The translations under genes and the position numbers were made by a program. A DNA stretch of 64,000 nt from Maritimibacter harenae (GTDB lineage Bacteria; Pseudomonadota; Alphaproteobacteria; Rhodobacterales; Rhodobacteraceae), in the NCBI RefSeq assembly GCF_009882975.1, contig NZ_WTUX01000010.1:120599-184598 (forward strand), in the 5' to 3' direction. The number at the start of each line of letters is the position of its first letter. Position 1 is the first letter of the stretch. Below the pieces are notes generated by a model, which had not been told where the DNA came from, made no database searches, and was given only the letters and a program-made list of their open reading frames with translations. This document shows, piece after piece, positions 44,284 through 51,976 of this stretch.

Positions 44284-45573
44284 GTGCAGACCTTTTTCAC
44301 CGAAGAACAGCTCGAGGATCCCGGCATCGCCCGGTCGAACGAGATCCTGCGCGCCTGCGTGCATTGCGGCTTCTGCACGGCGACCTGTCCGACCTACCAG
44401 GTGCTGGGCGACGAGCTCGACAGCCCGCGGGGGCGGATATACCTGATCAAGGACATGCTCGAGAGCGGGCGGCCGGCCGACGAGAAGACGGTCAAGCACA
44501 TCGACCGCTGCCTGTCGTGCCTGGCCTGCATGACGACCTGCCCGTCGGGCGTGCATTACATGCACCTGGTCGACCATGCCCGCGCGCATATCGAGAAGAC
44601 CTACAAGCGCCCGCTCATGGACCGCATGCTGCGCTGGACGCTGGCGCGCATCCTGCCGTATCCGGGGCGCTTCCGGCTGGCGCTGCTGGGCGCCAAGATC
44701 GGCAAGCCGTTCCGCGGGCTCATCCCGGACGCCCGCCTGCGCGCGATGCTGGACATGGCGCCGGAGCGCATCCCCCCGGTGAGCCGCAATGACGACGCGC
44801 AGGTCTTTCCGGCGATCGGGGCGCGCAAGAAGCGCGTTGCGCTGATGACGGGTTGTGCGCAGCGCGCGCTGGACACGGACATCAACGACGCGACGATCCG
44901 GCTTTTGCGCCGGCTGGGCTGCGAGGTCGTCGTGGCCAAGGGGCAGGGCTGCTGCGGGGCGCTCACCCATCACATGGGGAAAGAGGCCGAGGCGCACGGC
45001 ACGGCGGCCCGGAACATCCGCGCCTGGGTGCGCGAGATGGACGGCGAGGGGCTCGATGCCGTCGTGATCAACACCTCGGGCTGCGGCACCACGGTGAAGG
45101 ATTACGGGCACATGTTCCGGCTGGGCGACATGGCCGGCGATGCCGCGCGCGTGTCGGCCATCGCGGTCGATGTCTCCGAACTCCTGATGCAGCTCGACCT
45201 GCCGGAGGGCGGGCAGGGGATGCGCGTAGCCTACCACGCCGCCTGTTCGCTCCAGCACGGCCAGCAGATCAAGACCTATCCCAAGGACCTGCTCAAGCGC
45301 GCCGGGTTCGAGGTGGTCGAGCCCGCGGACAGCCACCTGTGCTGCGGCTCCGCCGGCACCTACAACCTGATGCAGCCCGAGATCTCGGCCAAGCTCAAGG
45401 ACCGCAAGATCCGCACGCTGGAGGCCAAGACGCCCGAGGTGATCGCGGCCGGCAACATCGGTTGCATGATGCAGATCGGCAGCGGGACCGAGGTCCCGGT
45501 GGTGCATACGGTCGAGCTGCTCGACTGGGCCACCGGCGGGCCGCGGCCGCGCAAGATGGCCGAAGCAGTGTGA
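44284..45573 (+). CDS. glcF: Glycolate oxidase iron-sulfur subunit GlcF
   Basis: The 429-residue subunit starts at a GTG immediately after the glcE stop, with GGGGGTG upstream. Two [4Fe-4S] motifs are complete: Cys25-x2-Cys28-x2-Cys31-x3-Cys35 and Cys76-x2-Cys79-x2-Cys82-x3-Cys86. Two CCG-type (heterodisulfide-reductase) domains follow, with GQGCCGALTHH and SHLCCGSAGTYNLMQ. It passes electrons from GlcDE to the quinone pool at the membrane. No glcC-type regulator or malate synthase is adjacent. Confidence 0.96.
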   Translation: MQTFFTEEQLEDPGIARSNEILRACVHCGFCTATCPTYQVLGDELDSPRGRIYLIKDMLESGRPADEKTVKHIDRCLSCLACMTTCPSGVHYMHLVDHARAHIEKTYKRPLMDRMLRWTLARILPYPGRFRLALLGAKIGKPFRGLIPDARLRAMLDMAPERIPPVSRNDDAQVFPAIGARKKRVALMTGCAQRALDTDINDATIRLLRRLGCEVVVAKGQGCCGALTHHMGKEAEAHGTAARNIRAWVREMDGEGLDAVVINTSGCGTTVKDYGHMFRLGDMAGDAARVSAIAVDVSELLMQLDLPEGGQGMRVAYHAACSLQHGQQIKTYPKDLLKRAGFEVVEPADSHLCCGSAGTYNLMQPEISAKLKDRKIRTLEAKTPEVIAAGNIGCMMQIGSGTEVPVVHTVELLDWATGGPRPRKMAEAV

Positions 45574-45634
45574 CGGACCATCCGGCCATATTTTGGCCCC
45601 AGGCCGGTGCTACCGCTCTGGCATGGGCACGGGC

Positions 45635-46456
45635 ATGAAACGACGACTCGCCGCGATCCTGTTCGCGATCCTCGGATCGGCGGCCACGGCCGACCCGTCC
45701 GGGCTGCGCGCCTTCGTCACCGGCGACGACAGCCGGGGATGGGACGCGGTCGGGCGGCTCGACATCGCGAACGAGGCGTTCTGCACCGGCGCGCTGATCT
45801 CCGAGACGCTGGTTCTGACCGCCGCCCATTGCCTTTTCGATTCCGAGACCGGCGAGCGTTACCCCGATGATGCGATCGAGTTCCGGGCGGGCTGGCGCAA
45901 CGGACGCGCGGCGGCCTATCGCGCCGTGCGGCGCTCGGTGGTGAACCCGGCCTATGATTTCGGGGGCGCGAACCGGCCCGCCCGGGTCGCGGCCGACCTG
46001 GCGCTTCTCGAACTGGCCACGCCGGTGCGCAAGTCCACGGTCGTGCCCTTCGGTACCGGCGCGCGGCCGCGAAAAGGGGGCGAGGTGAGCGTCGTCTCCT
46101 ACGGCCGGGACCGGGCCGCAGCGGCCTCGATCCAGGAGCGGTGCAAGGTGCTGGCGCGCCAACAGGGGGCGCTCGTGCTCAATTGCACGGTTGAACATGG
46201 TTCGTCCGGATCGCCGATCTTCGTGATCGAGGACGGCGTGCCGCGCATCGTCTCGGTGATTTCCGCCAAGGCGCACCTGCGCGACCTGCCGGTAAGCCTG
46301 GGCACCACGCTCGATGACACGCTCGAGCGGCTGAAGGCCGAACTGGCGCTGTCGGACGGGTATTTCACGCCGGTGCGGGGCAGCCTGCCGTCGGTCGCGC
46401 CGCGCTCCGGCGGGGCGGCGGGAAGCGCGAAATTCGTGCGCCCGTCAGGGTCTTGA
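45635..46456 (+). CDS. Secreted trypsin-like serine protease
   Basis: The 273-residue S1-family protease has a signal peptide (MKRRLAAILFAILGSAATA, cleavage near 19). The triad is readable: His65 in LTAAHCLF, Asp121 in ADLALLEL, and Ser191 in GSSGSP. Two cysteine pairs could form disulfides, which fits a periplasmic or secreted location. The ATG at 45635 is chosen because it starts the signal peptide; one at 45623 is also in frame. The 3' end overlaps the heat-shock promoter of the hsp20 gene. Substrates are unknown. Confidence 0.88.
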   Translation: MKRRLAAILFAILGSAATADPSGLRAFVTGDDSRGWDAVGRLDIANEAFCTGALISETLVLTAAHCLFDSETGERYPDDAIEFRAGWRNGRAAAYRAVRRSVVNPAYDFGGANRPARVAADLALLELATPVRKSTVVPFGTGARPRKGGEVSVVSYGRDRAAAASIQERCKVLARQQGALVLNCTVEHGSSGSPIFVIEDGVPRIVSVISAKAHLRDLPVSLGTTLDDTLERLKAELALSDGYFTPVRGSLPSVAPRSGGAAGSAKFVRPSGS

Positions 46457-46481
46457 CGCCGTCCGACCCCCTTCCCATTTA
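46452..46481 (+). promoter_or_regulatory. Heat-shock (sigma32/RpoH-type) promoter of hsp20
   Basis: CTTGACG at 46452-46458 and TCCCATTTA at 46473-46481 are separated by 14 bases, close to the RpoH consensus CTTGAAA / CCCCATNTA. The -35 element overlaps the stop codon of the protease gene. Transcription would start near 46488. Confidence 0.72.
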
Positions 46482-46520
46482 AATTTCGCGGACGCCGAGG
46501 ATCGGGTCCGTGTTCCAGCC

Positions 46521-46568
46521 TGTCCCACGGTGGGAAGGCCCTACATGTTATCGCTCAATGGAGGATGA
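46521..46568 (+). promoter_or_regulatory. ROSE-like RNA thermometer in the hsp20 leader
   Basis: The last hairpin puts UCGCU (46551-46555), fitting the ROSE consensus U(U/C)GCU, opposite the ribosome site GGAGGAU (46560-46566). This gives the characteristic G opposite G (46553 with 46563). A second stem, TCCCA/TGGGA (46523-46535), lies upstream. Melting at high temperature would expose the ribosome site 6 bases before the ATG at 46571. Confidence 0.7.
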
Positions 46569-46570
46569 CC

Positions 46571-47026
46571 ATGCGAAATTTCGACATGACCCCGCTGTAC
46601 CGTGCCACTGTCGGCTTCGACCAGATCGCCGACCTGATGGACCGGGTTCTCACCAACGAAACCAGCCGTGAGAGCTACCCCCCCTACAACATCGAGAAGA
46701 CCGCGGACGACGCCTGGCGGATTTCCGTCGCCGTGGCCGGCTTCACCGATGCCGAGCTTTCGGTCGAGGTGAAGGAGCATTCGCTCGTGATTTCGGCCAA
46801 GAAGGCCGAGGACGGTGCGCAGAAGACCTATCTTCACCGCGGCATCGCGACCCGCGCCTTCGAGCGCCGGTTCCACCTGGCCGACCACGTGAAGGTCACG
46901 GGTGCCGTCCATGAGAACGGCATGCTCCACGTCGATCTCGTGCGCGAAGTGCCCGAGGCGCTGAAGCCGCGCCGGATCGAGATCGCCAAGAGCGATGACC
47001 TGGAGGCCAAGGCGATCGAGGCCTGA
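46571..47026 (+). CDS. Small heat-shock protein (Hsp20, IbpA-like)
   Basis: The 151-residue alpha-crystallin chaperone starts RNFDMTPLYRATVGFDQIADLM, read as RNFDMTPLYRATVGF and DQIADLM, the IbpA-type N-terminus. The crystallin domain runs from about 38 to 130 (YNIEKTADDAWRISVAVAGF, then LVISAKK), and the strand motif GMLHVDLVREVPE closes it. The C-terminal I-x-I-type tail is weak (RRIEIAK). GGAGG lies 6 bases before the ATG at 46571; an ATG at 46565 abuts the ribosome site and is excluded. Control by an RpoH promoter and a ROSE-like leader fits a holdase for heat-unfolded proteins. Confidence 0.94.
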   Translation: MRNFDMTPLYRATVGFDQIADLMDRVLTNETSRESYPPYNIEKTADDAWRISVAVAGFTDAELSVEVKEHSLVISAKKAEDGAQKTYLHRGIATRAFERRFHLADHVKVTGAVHENGMLHVDLVREVPEALKPRRIEIAKSDDLEAKAIEA

Positions 47027-47051
47027 TCGATCCCACGATCTGAAGGTGCAG

Positions 47052-47079
47052 CGCGCGGGCCCCGGCCCGCGCGTTTTTT
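47052..47079 (+). terminator. Rho-independent terminator after hsp20
   Basis: The 10-bp stem CGCGCGGGCC/GGCCCGCGCG (47052-47073) is followed by six T. The stem probably opens at its tip to give a 4-base loop. Confidence 0.88.
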
Positions 47080-47189
47080 CGTTCGGACGGTTTGGATAAA
47101 ACTCGAAGGATCGAGCCCCTGAAAAAGCTACCGATTGTTAACCCGCGGGTCCGATACCTCGTGGGTCTTTCAATCATAGGAGTGGGGAC

Positions 47190-47672
47190 ATGCCTTTGAA
47201 CAAACATGGGCTTGTTCGCAATTGTCTTGGCGAGCTTTATTCCGACCGCGTGGCGTTTTCCGCGCGGTTCTACGACAAGTTGTTTGCGCAATTGCCGCAG
47301 GTTCAGCGCCTGTTCGTGCATGACCGCAAGAAGCAGGAGCTGATGCTCTACTCGACCATCTCGATGACCATGCGCGGGATGGAAAAGGGGCGCGAACTGG
47401 ATGCCGAACTGATGGAGTTCGGGCGCCGTCACGCCCGGATCGGCGTGAGGGAGGAATTCTTTCCCGTCTTCGGCGCGGTCTTCCTCGAGACGCTGATCGA
47501 ATTCCTGCCGGATTGGGACCATCCGCAGGTCGCGTCCGCCTGGTGGGGCGGCTATTCCGACGTATGCGAGGTCATGGTCGCGGGCATGCGGGCCGAACGG
47601 GCCGAAATGGACAAGGGCCGCAGGTTGTTCGGCTCCGGTGCGGGCGTGGCGGTGCACCGGGCGAGCGGATGA
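47190..47672 (+). CDS. Single-domain globin (bacterial haemoglobin type)
   Basis: The 160-residue haem protein resembles the globin domain of flavohaemoglobins and Vitreoscilla-type haemoglobin. Phe42 (CD1) lies in RLFVHD, Gln49 is a candidate distal residue, and His81 in RRHARIGV is the proximal haem ligand. EFFPVFGAVFLETL forms the later helices. There is no reductase domain, so an external electron donor would be needed for nitric oxide dioxygenation; oxygen sensing or storage is an alternative. AGGAGTGGGG precedes the ATG. It converges on the TetR gene. Confidence 0.85.
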   Translation: MPLNKHGLVRNCLGELYSDRVAFSARFYDKLFAQLPQVQRLFVHDRKKQELMLYSTISMTMRGMEKGRELDAELMEFGRRHARIGVREEFFPVFGAVFLETLIEFLPDWDHPQVASAWWGGYSDVCEVMVAGMRAERAEMDKGRRLFGSGAGVAVHRASG

Positions 47673-47702
47673 GCGGGGCCCGCGCCGGGTAGGGGCGGGT
47701 AC

Positions 47703-48287
47703 TCAGGCGGGGCGGCCTGCAGCGTCGAGATGGGCGAAGGCCGCGTCGATCATCACGCGGATCGACTGCGTGTCCTGCAGCATCCAGTGCTGGAAGCCCT
47801 GGTCCAGCGTCGAGATCGCGGCGTTGGCCAGGATCTGGCTCTCGAACGCGCCGACCCCGGTGTCCTGCATCGCCTGGGCAAGCTGGTCGATCTGGGCGAC
47901 GCGTTCCTGCTTCAGACGGGCGAATATCCTTGGATGTTCCCCCAGGAAGGCAAGGCGGCGCCGAATGCGCGCCGGGTCCGCCTCTGCGAATAGTACGGCC
48001 GGCTCCACCGCCATGCGCAGCTGGCTCCAGCGGGTGCCGCCGCCGTTGCGCGCAGTCCGGCGGAAGGCGTCGGCGAATTGTGCCGAGGTGCCGGTATAAG
48101 CGGCGACCACTGCCCCCTCCTTCGACCCGAACTGGCGAAAGAACGTGGCCCGCGACATGCCGATGGCCGCGGCGATGTCATCGGCCGTCAGCGCGTCGAA
48201 CCCGTGGTCGAGCACCACGTCCAGCGCCGCATTGGCAAGCTCGCGCCGCATCGCGTCGCGTGCGCGCAGTTTCACGGTCTCCGGCAT
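47703..48287 (-). CDS. TetR-family regulator
   Basis: The 194-residue repressor has an N-terminal TetR helix-turn-helix (about 15-60, with ALTADDIAAAIGMSRATFFRQF split as ALTADDIAAAIG and MSRATFFRQF) and an all-helical ligand domain. It is divergent from an MFS exporter gene, the usual arrangement for a repressor of an efflux gene. An inverted repeat lies between the two genes. The effector is unknown. Confidence 0.9.
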   Translation of the reverse strand: MPETVKLRARDAMRRELANAALDVVLDHGFDALTADDIAAAIGMSRATFFRQFGSKEGAVVAAYTGTSAQFADAFRRTARNGGGTRWSQLRMAVEPAVLFAEADPARIRRRLAFLGEHPRIFARLKQERVAQIDQLAQAMQDTGVGAFESQILANAAISTLDQGFQHWMLQDTQSIRVMIDAAFAHLDAAGRPA

Positions 48288-48330
48288 CGCCTCGCTTTAC
48301 ACTCCCGGCCTCAGTTGATACTCCGTCTCA

Positions 48331-48351
48331 TATTTGATCCGAAATATCAAA
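48331..48351. promoter_or_regulatory. Operator-like inverted repeat between tetR-type and MFS genes
   Basis: TTTGAT (48333-48338) and ATCAAA (48346-48351) are spaced by 7 bases; TATTT and AAATA form a second overlapping repeat (48331-48346). It is AT-rich and lies in the only gap between the two divergent genes. Confidence 0.5.
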
Positions 48352-48368
48352 CCTTCAAGGCGCAGACC

Positions 48369-49790
48369 ATGTCCCAATCGCCCGGGCCCATGCCCGCACG
48401 CCATTCGAGCACCCGCCAACGGCTCGTCGTCGCGACACTGGCCTGCGCCTGCCTGTGCGCCGCCTTCACCCAGACGCTGCTGATCCCGATCCAGAGCAGC
48501 CTGCCGGAGCTGCTCGACGCGCCTGCGTCCCAGACCGCCTGGGTGATCACGGTGACGCTCCTGTCGTTCTCGATCATGGTCCCGATCTCGGGCCGGCTGG
48601 GGGACATGTACGGCAAACGCCGCATCGCGATCTGGCTGATGGGACTGCTTGTCGCGGGCTCGACCCTCGCGGCGGTGTCCGACAACCTGCCCGGCGTGCT
48701 CGTCGGCCGCGCGCTTCAGGGCGTATCGATGGGGATCATCCCGATCGGCATGTCGCTCCTGCGCGACGTGATCGACAAGGCGTGGCTCGGCACCGCCATC
48801 GCGCTCCTGTCCGCCACGCTCGGCGTCGGCGGGGCGATCGGCCTGCCGCTCTCGGCGGTGGTGACGGAGTACTATGACTGGCACACCCTCTTCACCCTCA
48901 CCGCCGGGCTTGCCGCTGTCGCGCTTGTCCTGATCGTGGCCATCGTGCCCCCGACCGGGGTGCGCAGCTATGGCCGGATCGACGTGCCCGGCATGATCGG
49001 GCTGACCGTCGGGCTCGTCGGTGTACTCCTGTCGATCTCGCGCGGGAACGATTGGGGCTGGTCGTCGGCGCCGACCGTGGCCGGTTTCGTGATCGGCGGC
49101 ACGAGCCTGGCGATCTGGGGCTGGTACGAACTCAGGGCCGACAACCCGCTTGTCGACCTCCGGGTCAGCGCCCGTCCCGCGATCCTGCTCACCAACCTGG
49201 CGTCCGTGGCGATGGGCTTCGCCCTCTTCACCTCCAACATCGCCTTCCCGCAGCTCCTCCAACTGCCCGAGGCGATCGGGGGCCTTGGGCTCGACCTGAT
49301 CCCGGCCAGCCTGTCGCTCATGCCCGCCGGGCTTGCCATGTTGGCCGCCGCACCGGTGGCAGGGCGTCTGGAGCGCACAATCGGCCCGCGGCTACTTCTG
49401 GTGACCGGCGCTCTGATCATGGCGGCCGCCTATCTCTTCTGCCTGGTGGCCGACCTCGACTTCTGGCGCATCGCGCTCGTGAACACGGTGATCGGTGTCG
49501 CCATCGGGCTGGGCTATGCCGCGATGCCCGCGCAGATCATGGCGGTGGTGCCGGTGAGCGAGACCGCCGCGGCCAATGGCCTCAACGCCTTCATGCGCTC
49601 CTTCGGTACGACGACCGCCTCGGCGGTCATCGGCGCGATCCTTGCCGCCGCGACCCCGGCGACCGTCATCGGCAACTTCTCGACGATCTACCTCCTGGGC
49701 CTCATCGCGGCACTGGTTTGTGCCGCCCTGGCCTTCCTCGTGCCCCACGGCAAAGGACGCGACGGCGTGCCAGCGCCCGCCGCCGCGTGA
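48369..49790 (+). CDS. MFS transporter, DHA2-type (14-helix) exporter
   Basis: The 473-residue major facilitator protein has about fourteen hydrophobic segments. The A-type motif GRLGDMYGKRR follows segment 2, and the antiporter-type motif C region GVGGAIGLPLSAVV appears in segment 5. Drug or metabolite export with proton antiport is the expected function. The start at 48369 has no strong ribosome site; a longer frame upstream overlaps the TetR gene and is unlikely. Only 9 bases separate its stop from the convergent GabD-type gene. Confidence 0.9.
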   Translation: MSQSPGPMPARHSSTRQRLVVATLACACLCAAFTQTLLIPIQSSLPELLDAPASQTAWVITVTLLSFSIMVPISGRLGDMYGKRRIAIWLMGLLVAGSTLAAVSDNLPGVLVGRALQGVSMGIIPIGMSLLRDVIDKAWLGTAIALLSATLGVGGAIGLPLSAVVTEYYDWHTLFTLTAGLAAVALVLIVAIVPPTGVRSYGRIDVPGMIGLTVGLVGVLLSISRGNDWGWSSAPTVAGFVIGGTSLAIWGWYELRADNPLVDLRVSARPAILLTNLASVAMGFALFTSNIAFPQLLQLPEAIGGLGLDLIPASLSLMPAGLAMLAAAPVAGRLERTIGPRLLLVTGALIMAAAYLFCLVADLDFWRIALVNTVIGVAIGLGYAAMPAQIMAVVPVSETAAANGLNAFMRSFGTTTASAVIGAILAAATPATVIGNFSTIYLLGLIAALVCAALAFLVPHGKGRDGVPAPAAA

Positions 49791-49799
49791 CGGTCGGCA

Positions 49800-51278
49800 T
49801 CAGACCGACATGCAGATGTATTTCATCTCGAGGTAATCCTCGATCCCGTGGCGCGAGCCTTCGCGCCCGAGACCCGATTGCTTGACCCCGCCGAACGGTG
49901 CCACTTCGGTCGAGATGATGCCGGTGTTCACCCCGACGATCCCGTATTCGAGCGCCTCGGCCACCTTGTAGACCCGGCTCAGGTCACGGGCGTAGAAGTA
50001 GCTCGCCAACCCGAAGATCGTGTCGTTCGCCTTGGCGATCACGTCTTCTTCGTCGGTGAAGCGGAACAGGGGCGCGAAGGGGCCGAAGGTCTCCTCGGTG
50101 GCGCAGGCCATGTCCTGCGTCGCGTTCTTGATCACCGTGGGTTCATAGTAGAGCCCGACCAGGTCATGCGGCTTGCCGCCCAGGATCACCTCGCCCCCCT
50201 TCCGGGTCGCGTCCTCCTGGTGCTCCTCGACCTTCTTCATCGCCTTCTCGGTGATGAGCGGGCCCAGGTCCGTGCTCTCGTCCAGCCCGTCACCCACGTT
50301 GAGCTCGGACACGGCCTTGGCGAATTTCTCGGCGAAGGCGTCGTAGATGCCGTCCTGGACGTAGATCCGGTTGGCGCAGACGCAGGTCTGGCCGTTGTTG
50401 CGGAACTTGCAGGCGATCGCGCCCTGCACGGCGGCATCGAGGTCGGCATCGTCGAAGACGATGAAGGGCGCGTTGCCGCCGAGCTCCATCGAGCATTTCA
50501 TCACCTGCGCGGACGCCTGGTTCAGAAGGATACGCCCCACCTCGGTCGAGCCCGTGAAGGTGAGCTTGCGCACGGCCGGGTTCTCGCAGAATTCCTTGCC
50601 GATATCGGCCGAGGCCGAAGAGGTCACGACGTTGAAAATCCCGGCCGGAAGCCCCGCGCGCTCCGCCAGCACGGCGATCGCCAGGGCGGACAGCGGCGTC
50701 TCGCCTGCCGGTTTCGACACGAAGCCGCAGCCGGCGGCGAGCGCCGGGCCGCACTTGCGGGTGATCATCGCGTTGGGGAAGTTCCACGGCGTGATGGCGC
50801 CCACCACGCCCACCGGCTGGCGGATCACCATGAGGCGCTTGTCGGGCTGGTGGCCCGGGATCGTCTCGCCGTAGACGCGCTTGCCCTCTTCGGCGAACCA
50901 CTCGATGAACGAGGCGCCGTAGGCGATTTCGCCCTTCGCCTCGGTCAGGGCCTTGCCCATCTCGGCCGACAGGATCGTGCCGAGATCGTCCTGGTTCTTC
51001 ATCATCAGGTCGAACCACCGGCGCAGGATCGTCGCGCGCTCCTTCGCGGTGCGCGCCTGCCAGTCCTTCTGGGCAGCCTCGGCCGCCGCGATGGCACGCG
51101 CGGTCTCGGCGCGGCCCAGGTCCGGCACGGTGCAGATCACGTCGCCGCGCGAGGGATTCGTCACCTCGAAGGTGGCCCCGTCATCGGCGTCGATCCAGTC
51201 GCCCGCGACGTAAGCCTTGGTCACGAGCAGCGAGGGATCCTTCAGCATCCCGGCAAGGTCGGTGGTATCGCGTGGCAT
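49800..51278 (-). CDS. gabD: Succinate-semialdehyde dehydrogenase (GabD type)
   Basis: The 492-residue aldehyde dehydrogenase has general base Glu265 in MELGGNAPF and nucleophile Cys299 in NNGQTCVCANRIY. Cys301 sits in the position of the GabD redox switch. The TCVCANR pattern is characteristic of succinate-semialdehyde dehydrogenases, which feed the 4-aminobutyrate shunt into succinate. The ATG at 51278 follows GGAGGGC; an in-frame ATG at 51299 falls inside a palindrome and is rejected. No gabT or transporter lies next to it. Confidence 0.92.
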   Translation of the reverse strand: MPRDTTDLAGMLKDPSLLVTKAYVAGDWIDADDGATFEVTNPSRGDVICTVPDLGRAETARAIAAAEAAQKDWQARTAKERATILRRWFDLMMKNQDDLGTILSAEMGKALTEAKGEIAYGASFIEWFAEEGKRVYGETIPGHQPDKRLMVIRQPVGVVGAITPWNFPNAMITRKCGPALAAGCGFVSKPAGETPLSALAIAVLAERAGLPAGIFNVVTSSASADIGKEFCENPAVRKLTFTGSTEVGRILLNQASAQVMKCSMELGGNAPFIVFDDADLDAAVQGAIACKFRNNGQTCVCANRIYVQDGIYDAFAEKFAKAVSELNVGDGLDESTDLGPLITEKAMKKVEEHQEDATRKGGEVILGGKPHDLVGLYYEPTVIKNATQDMACATEETFGPFAPLFRFTDEEDVIAKANDTIFGLASYFYARDLSRVYKVAEALEYGIVGVNTGIISTEVAPFGGVKQSGLGREGSRHGIEDYLEMKYICMSV

Positions 51279-51292
51279 GCGCCCTCCATTGA

Positions 51293-51321
51293 TTAACATG
51301 TTAAGTTAATATTCGCTTATA
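51293..51321 (-). promoter_or_regulatory. gabD promoter region with palindromic operator
   Basis: TATAAG on the minus strand (51316-51321) is a good -10 element, with a weak TTTGCG-type -35 about 16 bases upstream. The perfect palindrome TTAACATGTTAA (51293-51304) lies just downstream of the expected start point, a position that suits a repressor. Confidence 0.55.
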
Positions 51322-51360
51322 GCGTTTTTCGGCGAAACGCAAACCTCTGCGCGCGGGTTC

Positions 51361-51915
51361 CTAGCCCCGGAAATCCGCCAGCGCTTCGAAGTCCATCGTC
51401 TCCAGAAGCGGCAGGATCACCTCCGGCGCGGCGCCGTCCGCCTGCACCAGGATGCGGTTGTCGATGAGCCCGGTGATCTCGCCGTCGTCCACGATGAACT
51501 TCTGACGCCCGATGCGCTCGACCTTCATGCCCAGCATCGCGGCATTGGCCAGCATGCCGCCGAAGGCCGACACCATCGGGTTGTCCACCATGATGCTGAT
51601 CGTGAACCGGTCGGAGCCGTTGGAATATTCACCCTCGATGCCGACGCCGCCGCCCATGAAGGCCATGCCCGCGCCCATGTCGCTGTCGACCGACAGGGTC
51701 CAGCCCTCCGGCGGTTCGGGCAGGTAATCCTCGAGCGCCTGGGTCTTCATCGCGTTGATCAGCGACTTGGCGTAATCCAGCTCCTCGATCGCGTATTGCA
51801 GGTCGCCGTCCTCGTAGGCCGCGAGCGCCGAGGACAGGGTGTCGGTCACCTCGTCGGCGAACACGGGGGCGGTGGCGAGGGCGAGCGCGGCGGTCAGGCT
51901 GGTGATGCGAAACAT
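51361..51915 (-). CDS. Small secreted protein of unknown function
   Basis: The 184-residue protein has a clear signal peptide (MFRITSLTAALALATAPVFA, cleavage near 20). The mature part starts with a helical stretch (TLSSALAAYEDGDLQYAIEE), followed by a beta-rich domain with a glycine/methionine-rich segment MGAGMAFMGGGVGIEG. GGAGGACCCC precedes the ATG. I do not recognise a characterised family. It lies 61 bases downstream of the P1-peptidase gene on the same strand and may be the last gene of that operon. Periplasmic location is likely. Confidence 0.78.
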   Translation of the reverse strand: MFRITSLTAALALATAPVFADEVTDTLSSALAAYEDGDLQYAIEELDYAKSLINAMKTQALEDYLPEPPEGWTLSVDSDMGAGMAFMGGGVGIEGEYSNGSDRFTISIMVDNPMVSAFGGMLANAAMLGMKVERIGRQKFIVDDGEITGLIDNRILVQADGAAPEVILPLLETMDFEALADFRG

Positions 51916-51976
51916 GGGGTCCTCCGGAAATTGATCTTGGACGATGGGTGCAGTCTCGACCCTGACCCGGGCCCGG

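Noticed and set aside
46565-46570. ATG at 46565 as hsp20 start
   Set aside because: It directly abuts the GGAGG ribosome site. The ATG at 46571 has correct spacing and gives the usual IbpA N-terminus.
51279-51299. ATG at 51299 as gabD start
   Set aside because: It falls inside the TTAACATGTTAA palindrome near the expected transcription start and lacks a ribosome site. The ATG at 51278 has GGAGGGC.
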